In this document: positions 1 to 11,490 of the stretch, in pieces
Numbering within the stretch: position 1 is the first letter of the stretch
Layout: each line of letters opens with the position of its first letter
Assembly (NCBI RefSeq): GCF_003369915.1
Contig: NC_046676.1
Location: 16,784,001 to 16,848,000 of the forward strand
Reading direction: 5' to 3'
DNA from: Drosophila miranda
Lineage: Eukaryota > Arthropoda > Insecta > Diptera > Drosophilidae
Length of the DNA: 64,000 nt
Position numbers and translations under genes: made by a program
Notes under the pieces: generated by a model
The model's database searches: none
What the model was told of the DNA's origin: nothing
Seen by the model: only the letters and a program-made list of their open reading frames with translations

Positions 1-216
1 GGTCGGTGGAGGCCAGAAGGCGGCTGCCCGAGTGAGCGATGCACATGACAAACTCCCCCAGGCAGGTGGAGCGCGGGTCATCGTCGCTGATGCACGTCCA
101 GTGGCGAATATCACCATCGGTGCCGCACGTAATGATAAACTCGCCCTTCGGCGTGTACAGGAGCCCAGTGTATCCATTGGTGTGCGCATAGCGTAGGGCA
201 CTTCGCGAGAAGCTCA
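1..216 (-). CDS. Ctf4: Ctf4/And-1 (WDHD1) replisome adaptor, N-terminal 72 codons only
   Basis: The minus strand is open from an ATG at 216 through the window edge. The translation begins MSFSRSALRYAHTNGYTG and continues into a WD-repeat-like blade with ITCGTDGDIRHW and SDDDPRS. This matches the start of WDHD1/And-1/Ctf4, whose N-terminal WD40 propeller begins with the same layout (RYGHTEGH...TCGSDGDVRIW). Family knowledge: Ctf4 is a nuclear homotrimer that links the CMG helicase to DNA polymerase alpha and other factors at replication forks. Only the first propeller blade is visible; the rest lies outside the window. It is head-to-head with the NDUFAF5-type gene, separated by about 200 bp. 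A generic WD40 protein cannot be fully excluded from 72 residues. Confidence 0.75.
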
Positions 217-423
217 TTTTGTTCAATGTTCAATGAAAATAAAATAAACACAGACTCGCGCTGAACTACGGCTTTTGGCGCCAAAAAAAAGTGTAATAGA
301 CAGACAGTGTTGGGCAGCGACAGCTGATTCAAACAGCTGATTCTGTTTTGGTTTGTTTCTCTGCCGGTGTACTGGATTTGTTACCGCATACCATACATTT
401 AATTTAATTTTACTAAACGGACT
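217..423. promoter_or_regulatory. Divergent promoter between Ctf4 and the NDUFAF5-type gene
   Basis: The 207 bp between two start codons pointing outward must hold both promoters. It contains two copies of CAGCTGATT at 321-329 and 334-342, 13 bp apart. They resemble the E-box-like core-promoter Motif 5 common in fly housekeeping genes. No TATA box is visible. The same CAGCTGATT word occurs just upstream of eIF2Bgamma near 32287. Confidence 0.5.
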
Positions 424-1537
424 ATGTTAAAGAACTTAACAAAGTTATCAACCTTGAAGGTCACCTGTGATCTGCGGGCCCTCTCCTCACTCACACAGCC
501 CACGCATCAAAACATCTTTGACCGCAACGCCAAGCGGCTACAAAAGGAACGCGCCGCCCTGAGGTAAGTTTTTCTCGGGGTTTAAAGAGGCTTTCTAAGA
601 ACTGTTTGCGTCCACAGTGAGGATGTAGGACTTTATGACTATCTGAAGGAGGAGGTGGGCTTTCGACTGGCGGATCGTGTGTTTGACATTAAACGCGAGT
701 TCAAGGCGGCCGCCGACATCGGATGCAGTCGAGGCTACCTCTCCAAGCACATTCTGGCAGAGAGCGTGGAGCATCTGACGCTCACAGACACTAGTGCCAC
801 GATGCTTGAGCAGGCGCAGGGCACGCCAGGCCTCAAAATACACAAAATAGTCAGAGATGAGGAGAACTTGGATGTGGGTAAAAAATAATTTGAATTTCTT
901 TTCAACGATCACGTGCAACTTTTTCTATTCACAGTTTGAGGAGAACTCTCTGGATCTGGTCATCTCCAGCCTTAGTCTGCATTGGGTAAATGACCTGCCG
1001 GGTTGCTTTGCCCAGATTAAGCGCAGCTTAAAACCAGACGGCGTCTTCATAGCATCCATGTTTGGCGGGGATACGTTGTATGAGTTGCGCTCCTCGCTGC
1101 AGTTAGCCGAGCTGGAGCGCAAGGGTGGCATCTCACCGCACATCTCGCCGTTTACCCAAATACGCGACATCGGATCTCTCCTAAACCGCGCCGGCTTCAC
1201 CATGCTGACCATAGACACCGACGAATTAGTAATTGGCTATCCCAGCATGTTTGAGCTGATGTGGGATCTCAAGGGAATGGCGGAGAACAACGCGGCCTTC
1301 AATAGGCCCGCACACCTTAGTCGTGAGACAATGCTGGCGGCCAGTGCCATCTACCAGGAGCTCTATGCCAAACCCAACGAAAGTGGCGTGCCGGCCACCT
1401 TTCAAATCATTTACTTTGTGGGCTGGAAGCCGGGACCCAACCAGCCGCAGCCATTGGCACGCGGCACAGGCGAAGTGTCGCTCAAGGATCTGGGAAAGAT
1501 TATCGAAAAGGGCGGCAAGCTGGACCCACAGACGTGA
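424..1537 (+). CDS. NDUFAF5: NDUFAF5-type mitochondrial methyltransferase-like complex I assembly factor
   Basis: Three exons, 424-563, 618-873 and 935-1537, join to 333 codons (332 aa). The second donor is taken as GTGGGT after GAT so that the frame continues [10 protein letters not shown]. The N-terminus ([20 protein letters not shown]) looks like a mitochondrial presequence. [16 protein letters not shown] and the SAM-binding motif [12 protein letters not shown] follow, then [33 protein letters not shown] and the C-terminal GGKLDPQT. These are hallmarks of NDUFAF5 (C20orf7). Family knowledge: it acts in the mitochondrial matrix on the NDUFS7 subunit (arginine hydroxylation in humans) early in complex I assembly. 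The length fits the family. I recall the melanogaster orthologue as CG8067, a neighbour of RN-tre, which agrees with this order. Confidence 0.88.
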
Positions 1538-2542
1538 AAATGGGGGGACGCGCAAGTTCAGTTAAGTTTTATTTTAAAACGCTCTTGAACATAATCTATT
1601 ACTTAAATAAATATGATTCCCTTGTTGGGAAACTTAATTTAATGATTCATGGTCTGATCCGTGTAAATTCTCATCCCGGAAATAATTATAAAGAATGCAC
1701 TATCATTTCGTTCGTCAATTTGTTGCGGTTTTGTATAACTACATATATTATATCTATCATAATGATTCGATTCTTCGATTAATATTTGGTTGCATTTGGC
1801 TCCGGGTCCGGCTCCGGCTCCGGCACCGGCTTTACACTCGCTTACATTTCTTGGACGTAACTTTTTAACGTTGCTTTGTATTTTCATCGGTACGTATATA
1901 CAAGTACAATTTACAACAATTTATAATATATGTTTATTTGTAGTTCAATATGCAATCTAATAGACTTCTAACCGGTTTGTATGTGTATTAGATACGATTT
2001 GCTCTTGCTTAAATATTGTTCCTTTAGCATTTTGCATTTAATTCTCAATTGCTTAATCAATTTTCCAAACAGAAGTTACCATTCTGCAATGATCATTTAG
2101 CTCCGTTGTACCCCAAATTCGATCAACTGAGTCCGCCAAAAGCTTCTTTACAAGCGCCATTTCTTTGTTCTCCAAACTTAAACGACTTATGTACAGATGG
2201 TGTGATTGATGATTATCATAAATTTGTTCGCTACTCTTGGAAGTGGTGTGTTTGCCAGCTATGCTGCTGCTGCTGCTGTTCTAGTTGCTGTGGTAAGAAT
2301 AGAAGACTCAAGGCAAGGCATAGGCAGCAGACGAAAACGAGCAGGCCCTAGGTTATTCCAGTTCGTTGGTTCGTTGTCGTCTGTTGCTTTGCCAATCATC
2401 CAAGAGTTAGCGGCGACCGGGGCGGAACAGGCGGCGGTGTTGGGGTTGCTCGTGGAGAAGACGTGGCGGTGCTCCCTAATGCTGTTGTGGTATGATTTTC
2501 TGCAGCTGCCAGCGTCGAGCTAGACGCCGGCGGCAGCTGACG
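1538..2542. other. Non-coding: tail of the NDUFAF5-type gene and probable RN-tre 3' UTR
   Basis: The plus-strand gene ends near 1630. The rest is best read as the 3' UTR of the longer RN-tre transcript on the minus strand. A minus-strand AATAAA is at 1933-1938. Low-complexity patches include a GGCTCC-rich run near 1800-1835 and a short GCTGCT run near 2262-2280. The open frames here carry no recognisable protein. Confidence 0.5.
1606..1611 (+). other. Poly(A) signal AATAAA for the NDUFAF5-type gene
   Basis: A canonical hexamer 69 bp after the stop codon at 1537. It is the first AATAAA on the plus strand downstream of the gene. Confidence 0.6.
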
Positions 2543-5500
2543 TCAGGTGCCCAAAAGCATCTCTCGCTGTGGCGTACTCTGAAGCATATTGGCGGTTTTC
2601 AGGTGAATACTGTAAAGAGCCATGATCATCAGCCGGGTTAGTTGGGGGTCTACAAAATTCCAGGCTACTTGTTACTTGTTACTCACTTGTTGTCCTCCAG
2701 CGACATGGTATCCGACGAGCCGTGCGAGGCAACTGAAGTACCTGCAAGCGAACTTCGTATTGAGTGCGAGTCCTCGGGAACAGTAAGCGTAACTAATAAA
2801 ATGGCATTTAGTTTATTTGTTTTTGAATTATCGAACAGAACACGTCAACGTCAGACCAATCCCAGTTCGGTGTGTGGCCAATGCGTTGTAAAGAAGTTTG
2901 GTTTTTGAAATTTTCATTTAGTTTTCGTTGAGATTGGGAGGTGATTGATTGGAGTGTAAATGTGAAGTGGTTTTTGTTAGCGGTGTTAGTGTTGTAGTGG
3001 TTGTACGAGGTGTATGTGAGGTGGTGCAAAGCGAGCCGGATTCATACTGATATCTGAATCTGAAACATTTCTTTGCATTTCAAATATTGGATCGGTAATA
3101 CATATGCATGTAGTCCTATTTATGTATATTCATTAATCATGCTGGCAAGTGAGTTCATTTTCGATACAAAATTATATTTATTTGTGTGGTACGGTACGGA
3201 ACTTTTGCTATATTGTACTCGTATGTAGTGTGTACAATCATATTGGTATAATTATTGGCTAATCAAATTACAACTACCATTTCAATTTGGCTTTAATGTA
3301 AACTAAATTTGAGTTTCTTTCTGATTACATATGTAACATGAGTAAATGCAAGGGAAAGAAGCCTAACAAATTATGTGGAAATTGGTGCAAAGTAGTTTAG
3401 AAATGTCGTTAGGCGGATATCAATAAATATTAATCGTTGTACGTAGTTTCAAACGGAATCGTTGGAATCTTAGGAGTTATCAGTTTTGGAATACATATGT
3501 AAGTAGTTATTTAATATCAAAGAGTGAGGAGGAGGCAACATAAAAGTAGAAAAAACTAGATACAAACATTGAGTAATGCTAGAAAATGATTAATAGTTCA
3601 GTTTTCCCGATGCAACGCGTTGAAAATACAAAAATTAAAGCTAAGTACGTGGAAATTTTCATTGTGAGCAATGGGAATTGGAATTGGAATTGAAGTTGGC
3701 AAATGCGTTTTACAAACCATAAAGGAAGACATTAACTACATAAAGAAAGATTAAATATTATAAATCAACTAAAAACTAAAGTCGCGTGTTCTCCACGCTC
3801 AGCGCATCATCGTTATCGTCAGCTTTAGCATCATTGGCATCGTCAATGGCACTGGCACCATCACGCTGCTGCTGATCCATGTGCCTGCCTCCATTCTGCA
3901 CGATATAAATACCCTGATTCGGCTCCCGGTGGCCAGCTGCTGATGTTGGCTTCACGTGCATGTGCAACTGCTGTCTCTGGAGCGCCTCCAGTGCCTGATC
4001 CAGATCGAGGCGATTGCGACTGTCGCTATCGCTGCTGAAGCTGTGCCGCATGTGCTGCAGCCCATTGGGAAGGGAATTCTGCGGCGGCTGAGAGTTGAGA
4101 TAGGTGAGATTGTGGATACTCTGGCTGCGACTAGGGTCGTGGTCGTGGGCATTCTCAACTGTGGTCACCACGTATCCGTTGCTGTACAGCGAGTAGCTGC
4201 TATTTGCCGGCGAGGTGGCTAAGCTAGTGATACTCTGATAGGTTTTCATTGAGTATGCATCACCTAGGAACAAAATTACAGAAGCGATTGCGGGTTTAGT
4301 TCATATCTGGATTTACTTTCAGATTTGGGCGGCTCCATCATACCGGGCGGGGTCGGGGGCGGACGCAAACCCAAACGCAGACGCAGAAGCGAAGCGGTGG
4401 CATGTGATCGATGTAGACATACATATGTACATGTAGCGGACAATGGGTTAGACATGGGTTACAAAATGGATCATCCGATTATGTGACATGAACTTTAGGG
4501 GGCGTACTTAATAAGCGTGAACTGGATTGATTGTTTGGTTACGGCTGGACAGGGACTGGGGCAGCCCTTAGATGGTAATATTTATACAGCATAGATATAT
4601 GTATGTAGATACAGTTAGAATTAGTGCCCGTTAGATCCGTTACAGCTAAGGGGTCCTTGAAGTCCTCGGTATTCCATACAAAACCACTAACATGAACTAA
4701 CTTCCATTAAATTTACTTCCAACTATCATCCCGTTTCTATTGATCGAAGAACTGTCCTCTCCGCTCGCCACCGTTCAAAATTTGAATTAAAATGTAAACT
4801 TATAGGGAGTTGTCTCCCCCTACAATCCAGGATCTGAATATAAGTATAATCAAAATAAAATCTATACATCGCTATGAACAAATACAAAGAAATACATATA
4901 CCATATCATAATTAAACTAAAAATGACGCTGTTTCGGGGGGACATCAATATACAGATACATAAACATTTACATGTACATAATAGTAGTGCAACACCAACT
5001 CAAATTCGATTCGGGGAAACTGATTACATTTCTTTCTGTTTTGTAAAAAATGAATACATGTCTTAAACGTGATAAAAAACTGTGCACCACACAATATACA
5101 AAACGGAAACTTGAATACAAATTACTGAGTTACTTGGGTTTGTTAGTGGATTGTGGGGAAGCAAGCGTTAGTATTAGTTAGAGTATGTACAAAAGTGTGG
5201 TGGAGAATTTGTCAAACCACGCGACACTCACCCGTAGCGCACTCCGAAGTTTCATAGGACACCGTCGATTGCACATCAATTGCATTCTGCTCTTGTCTGG
5301 AAATATAATACGAGTACTGAGACCTGAGACATTGTTTATCTTTTTGAAATATGCATTTACAACCTTGATATCACATCTGTTATGACTTGCTTCTCCGTGT
5401 CTGTGTAATCGTTGCGTCTGCGACCGATTTTCTTTTCCATATCCGCCTCGACGAAGTCTCCCAAGGTCCGTGTGGGGAACTCATTCGATTTGGCTGGTGG

Positions 5501-6715
5501 AGGCACATCAAGCTTCAAGTCTTTCAGCTTCTTCATCACACGTTCGAGGGCATGTATGGCGTCGTCGTCGGAGTAGCCAAAGTTCTTGTGGAGCTTTACT
5601 TGCAGATACTCGATGATGGCATCCATGTCCTTCATGCGGAGCAGTTCATCCTTGTGGAGATATAGAATGGTGATGGCCATAGCCAGAATGACGCGATCAC
5701 CATCCAACAGAAATATGTCCCAGACGCGTAGACTCAGACTGAAGGGGACCTGCAACAGAATCAAGCAGGCATTCATTTAATTTCAACTGAAGTTAAACGA
5801 TAGTGCTTACCCGCTCTACGAAGACCACGAAGAACCACTTGATGGCATACAGCAGGGCGTCAACATTGTGTTTGGTGAAATGCTTATGTAGCTTGCGCAT
5901 GATCTTGGACAAAATGCGATCATGGTGGTCAATGAAGCGCGTCAGCTTGGGGAATCCCTCAATGAAAAGTCCGTGCATGCCGTATTTTTGGTCGGTGATC
6001 AGGGTATTAAGGGCCCAGAAAGCCTCCTCCTCCTGCATAAATAGGAGCAGCACGCCAGCCACGCAAGCCATTCCCTGGCAGTAGCCCAGCTCTGAGTTGT
6101 AGATACTGTAAGCATTGAGCACATTGAACAGCGAGCACTGCTTGATGCTGTAGCGCTCCCGATAGGCAAGATTGTCTCTGAACTGGCGATTCACATCGGC
6201 GTCGATCTGGCGCGTCTCCGTGGAGTACTTCTTTGCCAGCAGGAGCATACGGGGATAAACGCCGGCATTGTTGGCTATCGACTGGTCGACATTGAGCAGC
6301 TTCTTCCAGGCTGGCCAACGAACGGCCTTGGGGATACCCTTGTACACACGTGTGTGAAGCTTGTCCTGAGGGGGCGGCCACTTGGCCAGCATCTTCATCC
6401 ACTTTTTATCACGCTCGAGCTCAATCTTGGTTAGCTGCATTTCCTGAGAGTCGCGCGTGGTGGGCAGGCGAGAGTCGTGCATAAAGCCATATCTGCAATG
6501 AAAGAGATATGATATCAGCGGACAGTAGATTAAAGGACAGTGATTAAAGAGTCAAGAACTCACTTATCAGTTATGTGATAGATTTCGAATGTGGGATTCT
6601 CCCAGGGATCCACAATGTTGGTGGGATCGAGGCCCAGCTCGTAGCGCTTGACAATCTCCTCGCGCTCATCCTCGGCACGCCTAACCAAGGCCTCCCGCTG
6701 ATCACCATCCGTCAT
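2543..6715 (-). CDS. RN-tre: RN-tre, TBC-domain Rab GTPase-activating protein with two alternative C-termini
   Basis: Constant exons are 6564-6715, 5811-6492, 5364-5749 and 5232-5296. They then splice either to 3776-4263 (form A, 590 aa) or to 2687-2741 plus 2543-2609 (form B, 468 aa). Both alternative acceptors have the same phase and both totals are multiples of three. The start is the ATG at 6715 (MTDGDQREALVRR); the upstream open frame lacks an ATG. The TBC domain spans roughly residues 100-310. It contains the arginine-finger motif IDADVNR, the glutamine-finger motif YCQGM and the VWDIFLLDGDRV segment, so it looks catalytically competent. Family knowledge: RN-tre/USP6NL accelerates GTP hydrolysis on Rab5-class GTPases and acts in endocytosis and Golgi traffic. 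Form A ends in ENTRL, a class I PDZ ligand; form B ends in MLLGT and lacks it. The 5364 donor (GTTGTA) is weak. Confidence 0.87.
4264..5231 (-). other. RN-tre intron before the alternative 3' ends
   Basis: AT-rich sequence with no supported exon. It separates the last constant exon from the form A terminal exon. The similar stretch 2742-3775 is intron for form B and probably 3' UTR for form A. Confidence 0.5.
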
Positions 6716-8292
6716 CGTGGTCAGGCAGGGAGGAGAAGGTGGGTGAGGCGGTGGCGCTGGCGGTGGCGGTGGCGCAGGAGGAGGCCACAATTACAGAACT
6801 ACGAGACTCTCTTCTCTCAGTTGACTTGGGTGAGTATGGGGAGTGGCTTAGCGATAGCGCGAAACTTTGATAAAAGACAATAGCATTAACATATGAAAGT
6901 AAAAACACTCATTTACTCGTGCATATAATGTATGCACACACGACACACCAATTCACGCGGACACATGCAAACTCTCGCGAAGTTAATGTACAATCTATAC
7001 ATATGTGCACAAACATACACATAAATGTAGTGGAATCGATTTCGCTGAACGATTTTTGTTCAGCTGCTTGCCACAAAGCGTGGCCAAAAATGACGTGATA
7101 TTCAAAATGTTTAAGGCATCGCAGCATCCAAACCCGAAACACACTGCAAATTAAAAAAACGCCCCCACTGACCCCCGAGATGAAGAGCCAGAACAGAATG
7201 GAAAGAGAGAGTGGATGTCTTCTGTCCGTGACATCATTGACAGAACAGAGGATGCTTATTAGGAATATATAGTTATAAATTAATTGCTGGTGAGTGCTCT
7301 TTATGTTTTATCTCTCGTCCACTTCCTGTTTTCGCTGCGTTTTGATTTTGTTGTATTTTTGTCAACACAGACGCACACAAGCACACACTACTGATGCCAA
7401 CCAGAAAGTTTTGTTCTTTGGCTTTCACTCCCGAGATTCTGCCCAGTTTTAAGTGTGTACTGGGTGAAAGAATTGAGGGGATTTACCATTTAATTTTAAA
7501 TTTAAGCTTAAACTTTTAACAAAAAACACCATTCAAGTGTTTGTTAAACAAATTCTTCACTACTTTGGCTGCATTTGCGATTATTCGATTGTTACACTCA
7601 GCGATGGCACATCCCGGTACCAATAAACTCACGGCTCCCACAACAATTTCTGTCCCGGTCTAATATTAAATATCGTTATGGGCCAGATGTTTATAATAGC
7701 TTAACTTATGTTTTTAGTTTTAGCTCAATTATAATTTATGTACATAATTTCATGTTACTTATTTGGTATTAGTGGTACTGGTACATTTTTATATGGTGTA
7801 TTTCTGAATATTGCATAAAACATCGATGACATCGATTTTACGATCGATGTTTCTCCAGGCTCTAACTTCGACCATTTTTTTTGCCACGGATTGTGTATGT
7901 AGTTTTTTTAATTGTGCTCGAAAAATCGAAAGAAAACTTGATTTCAGCGGTCAGAGATTGCAATTAAAAGTATTTGAATGTGAACTAGACAGTGTGGTCC
8001 ACCGTCAGACGTAGAAAAAGCGATGTTCATACAATAATTCCATTTAATAAAACGGGTACGAAAACGGAACTCTCAAATGCGTAGAAAATGTCTTGACGGA
8101 GACGGAGACTAGAAAACTGACGCTAGTGTAGATGTACGCCAGCTTCAAAATATCCCATATAATATTAGCAAATATGGCATATGTAATGCTAGACCTCTAA
8201 TTCTCGTGTTGTAATGTTTCAGCAGAACGCAGGAGGAGCTGAAAGATAATTCTGTCCACCCTTTTGAACCATAGAATATCGACTTTTAGAAG
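6716..8292. other. RN-tre 5' UTR/promoter side and spacer before the F-box gene
   Basis: No protein-coding exon is supported. The RN-tre leader must lie in the left part. Around 7822-7848 three ATCGAT palindromes (7822-7827, 7831-7836, 7843-7848) sit within 27 bp. They resemble DRE-type sites and could serve the F-box gene that starts at 8293. Confidence 0.45.
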
Positions 8293-10906
8293 ATGGTTTC
8301 CACCCGCCAAATGTGTGGCGGTGCCGGACCCGCCACTGGAAGTGGATCCGTATCTGAACCAGCGTCCAGTAGCAACAGCTCTCTCCCTGCCCAGAGGGAG
8401 GCGGCTACACGTACCTCCGTCTTGAGGCGCACTACAACCTGCAACAGCCAGCCGCAATCTTCGCCAGCTAGCCTGGCCTTCTCGGCCCGTGTGGAAGCTC
8501 GCCAAATCTACCGGGCGGGATCAAGTGGTGCCTCCACGAGCAGTTTGTCGAGTGGCTTGTCAGCTCCCGTTCCCAACATTCTCGATTTGCCCACGGAGCT
8601 GCTGGAGAATATTGTCGGCTTTTTGGGTTACAAAAACGTTTCAAATCTGAGAATGGTAAGTCTTCCCGCTGTCACTCTTTATTTTTCCATTTCCTCTAGT
8701 TCTCTCTTCGGCACCTTTTCGCTATTAAATCAATAAAAAGCAATTTTCCAAGTGCAAGCGTGGGACGGGCGCAGAGAGTTATCCAACTACCTGGCATGCA
8801 CTTGTACGAGTATGTACTGTTGCTGTTATTATTTTTGCCACTCAAAGTCGCTGACACGAGTCGTCATCAGTCGCCGATGCGTTGCTTCTGTTGGCCTGGC
8901 CTCCTGTTCCCATTGCAGGAGGCAATTATAACTTTGTCACGGCATTTACAATGCACATGTCTGAATCGGCGTACATACTCGTATATCCATGGGCATGCTT
9001 AGGAATAATTGCATTGTTGGTCAGCAAAAGTCGGATGTGCAGAATATTTAGGGCATGCAAGGATTTAAGGGTGATCGCAGTTCGGTGACTGAAACAGAAC
9101 CTTTTGTTCTGGTGTTGGTGATGCCTCACCCTGCCTCTGTGTGTGTGTTGGTTTTTAGGTAGCGACGACAAATGTAACCTGATATAATTTAATAGCAGGC
9201 AGATCCCCACCACATTGTGGATGCGGGCCAGCAGCAGCCCAAATATGCAACCAAAACGCAAATCAATAAACAATTTGGAAGTTCTTTAGTTTGAAATCTG
9301 ATGCGAATTTGCATGTTTGCAGGTATCGCATCGCTTCAATGACATTTGCATGGTCATCCTGAATGGAGCCTTCGCCAGGCAGATCAAGACCACATACAAC
9401 CGTTTCCACTCGATAAAGGCGAACATGCCGCGTCGGGAGTCGGCCCGTCGCAGTCACCCATTGGCCTGCGAGTGTGACATCATCGAGACATGCTACATGC
9501 GGCTGTCTCTGCTGCACATGTCTATGGGCAAGCATATCGAGCGAGGCCATTGCTGCTTCTTTCCAGGCGCCGTAAGTGCGATGCGATGGTGTACACGATC
9601 AGCATTCATATTTAACATTTTCACTTCTCGACTTGCAGATACTGGACGAGGTGAATGCTATTCTGAAATATATCAGTATTACGCCCAAGTTGCAGCGACC
9701 TTATCGGGTGACCGACGAACTGTTTGATCTCTCGACCATGGCCATGGAGTACTTCAAGGATCGCATTGAGCCCATTCTGCCTGGGCTGGCCTATTTCAAT
9801 AAGAGTTTCTATACCTTGCCCACCACAACAAAACGACGTAGGTGAAGGGCACTTTAGTTTTGTGCCAAAGCTAATCCCCCACCCTCCTGCTTTCTCGTCT
9901 GCAGCCACTCTCGCCATAGCTTCGGATCTCGCGGACAGCGATAGCAATTCCCCCCCACAGAACCACATGGTGCTCCGCAAGGGCATACGCAAAATCAAGC
10001 AGGGCATGAAAATGTACAATAATCAGTTATCAGTGCTGCGCACCGACCTACGCACCTGCAAGCGCAAAGCCGCCGAGCAGAGCAAACTGTTCGCCGAGCA
10101 ACAAAACCTGTTGTCCGAGCACCAAAAGCAGACCCTGGAATACGCTAGTCGGTTGGACGAGAACGACAAAAAGAACGAGGAAATGGCACGCAAGCTGTCT
10201 ACTTTGTTGCAGGTGAGTGAAGCGGGAATGTGGCGGGCCCAGTATCATGTGTAAAGCCAATCTAACCCTTTTTTTGTCTTTGCAGGAGCTCAACAAGTGC
10301 AAGACGGAGCTGCAGTTCTGGCGCTCCAAGAGCCCTGCCATTCCTGCTGTGTGCAGCTCGTGCAATCAGAAGGTGGCACCTGTTGTGCCGCCAGAAGATT
10401 TCCAGGCACTCGTCAATCAGGGCGTCGATCCGGAGCACATAATCATCATCAACGATGATGCAGACAATGAGACCGAGGTCAGCGTTGGCGAACTTAAGGA
10501 ATTCACCTCTCCGGATGAGTCCAACACGGCAAAGCTACTGGCTGTCAACTCGGCCTCCAAGAATTTGAAGCGCAAGCATCCTTCAGAAGCACAGTCCAAC
10601 ATACTTGCGTCCACTTCTAAGGCAGCCGACGCAGCCTTATCCCTAGAGCTGGGGTGTCCGAGTGGTGGCGGCGCCAGTGGCGGAACTGTAAGGGCAGGCG
10701 GATATTCGCCGAAACTCTTTTATGGCACTCATCAGCGAAGCGGGGTTATCGTCAGTCCAGTATCCATGAAACAATGCTCATCTCCGCCACTGGGGACCAT
10801 GGCTCTTGCGCTTGAGGCTCTCGAGGAGCTGGAGGAGTCGAAGAAAGCACGTAGAGTACAAAAGGCCAACAGATGTGTAAATACGGCTGGCAAACGCAGT
10901 AAATAA
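8293..10906 (+). CDS. FBXO28-like F-box and coiled-coil protein
   Basis: Five exons, 8293-8655, 9323-9571, 9639-9837, 9905-10212 and 10286-10906, total 580 codons (579 aa). A Ser/Ala-rich N-terminus is followed by an F-box at about residues 95-135 (LDLPTELLENIVGFLGYKNV, then the RMVSHRFNDIC turn). Next comes a conserved central segment with CYMRLSLLHMSMGKHIERGH and LDEVNAILKYI. A long coiled coil rich in K, E and Q follows (about 255-370), with a CSSCNQK element after it. The tail is acidic then Ser-rich and ends basic (RRVQKANRCVNTAGKRSK). This order matches FBXO28, a Skp1-Cullin-F-box substrate receptor with a C-terminal coiled coil. The protein is longer than human FBXO28 mainly through the tail. 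I do not recall a fly gene symbol. Confidence 0.78.
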
Positions 10907-11490
10907 GCAGCAAACATATACACTTTACATATTTTGTACGGATAATTTACATAAAACAAAAACCAATCTTCGGCATGTCCCGCTCTCTGCTTCCACAGGA
11001 TAAGGTGCAGGGATTGGGGCATGCGCTGTAGTTTAAACGGAGGAATCAAATTAATTTTACATATACATGTATCTATTATTAATGTCAAATGCATTAGGCA
11101 TAACGGTTATTATCATTATTATTAATACGAATATTATCTTGTACAACAAACGTGTCTGTATGTCTTTTTTCCAACCGCCAACACAAGAGAATAATTAAAG
11201 TTTACCAACCAACACACTCTTAGACACACAACCCAACCTCGTAGATATTGGCAGAGCAAAACAGATAATAAATTAATAATAATTTTAACTAAAATGCAAA
11301 AGCAAAAGCGATAAATATTTTAAATAAATCTTTAAAAGCATTCAAAATCAAAGAGCAGCGCAGCAACGTGTTAGACATGATATGGTACTTGTTTTAACTA
11401 TTTAAAGATTTAATCGTGGATTACGGTAAAACATATAGTCCATATTGGAACATTCAAATTATTTACAAGGTCAGTTGTGAAATTAAACAT
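10907..11490. other. Convergent 3' UTRs of the F-box gene and Ccs
   Basis: AT-rich sequence with several AATAAA-like words on the plus strand around 11270-11330. No coding sequence is seen. Two genes end here tail to tail. Confidence 0.5.

Noticed and set aside
4321-4375. Pro-rich minus-strand stretch (RPPPTPPGMMEPPKSE) followed by a donor, resembling an RN-tre exon
   Set aside because: The nearest upstream acceptor, near 4492, leads straight into an in-frame stop, so it cannot be placed in the gene.
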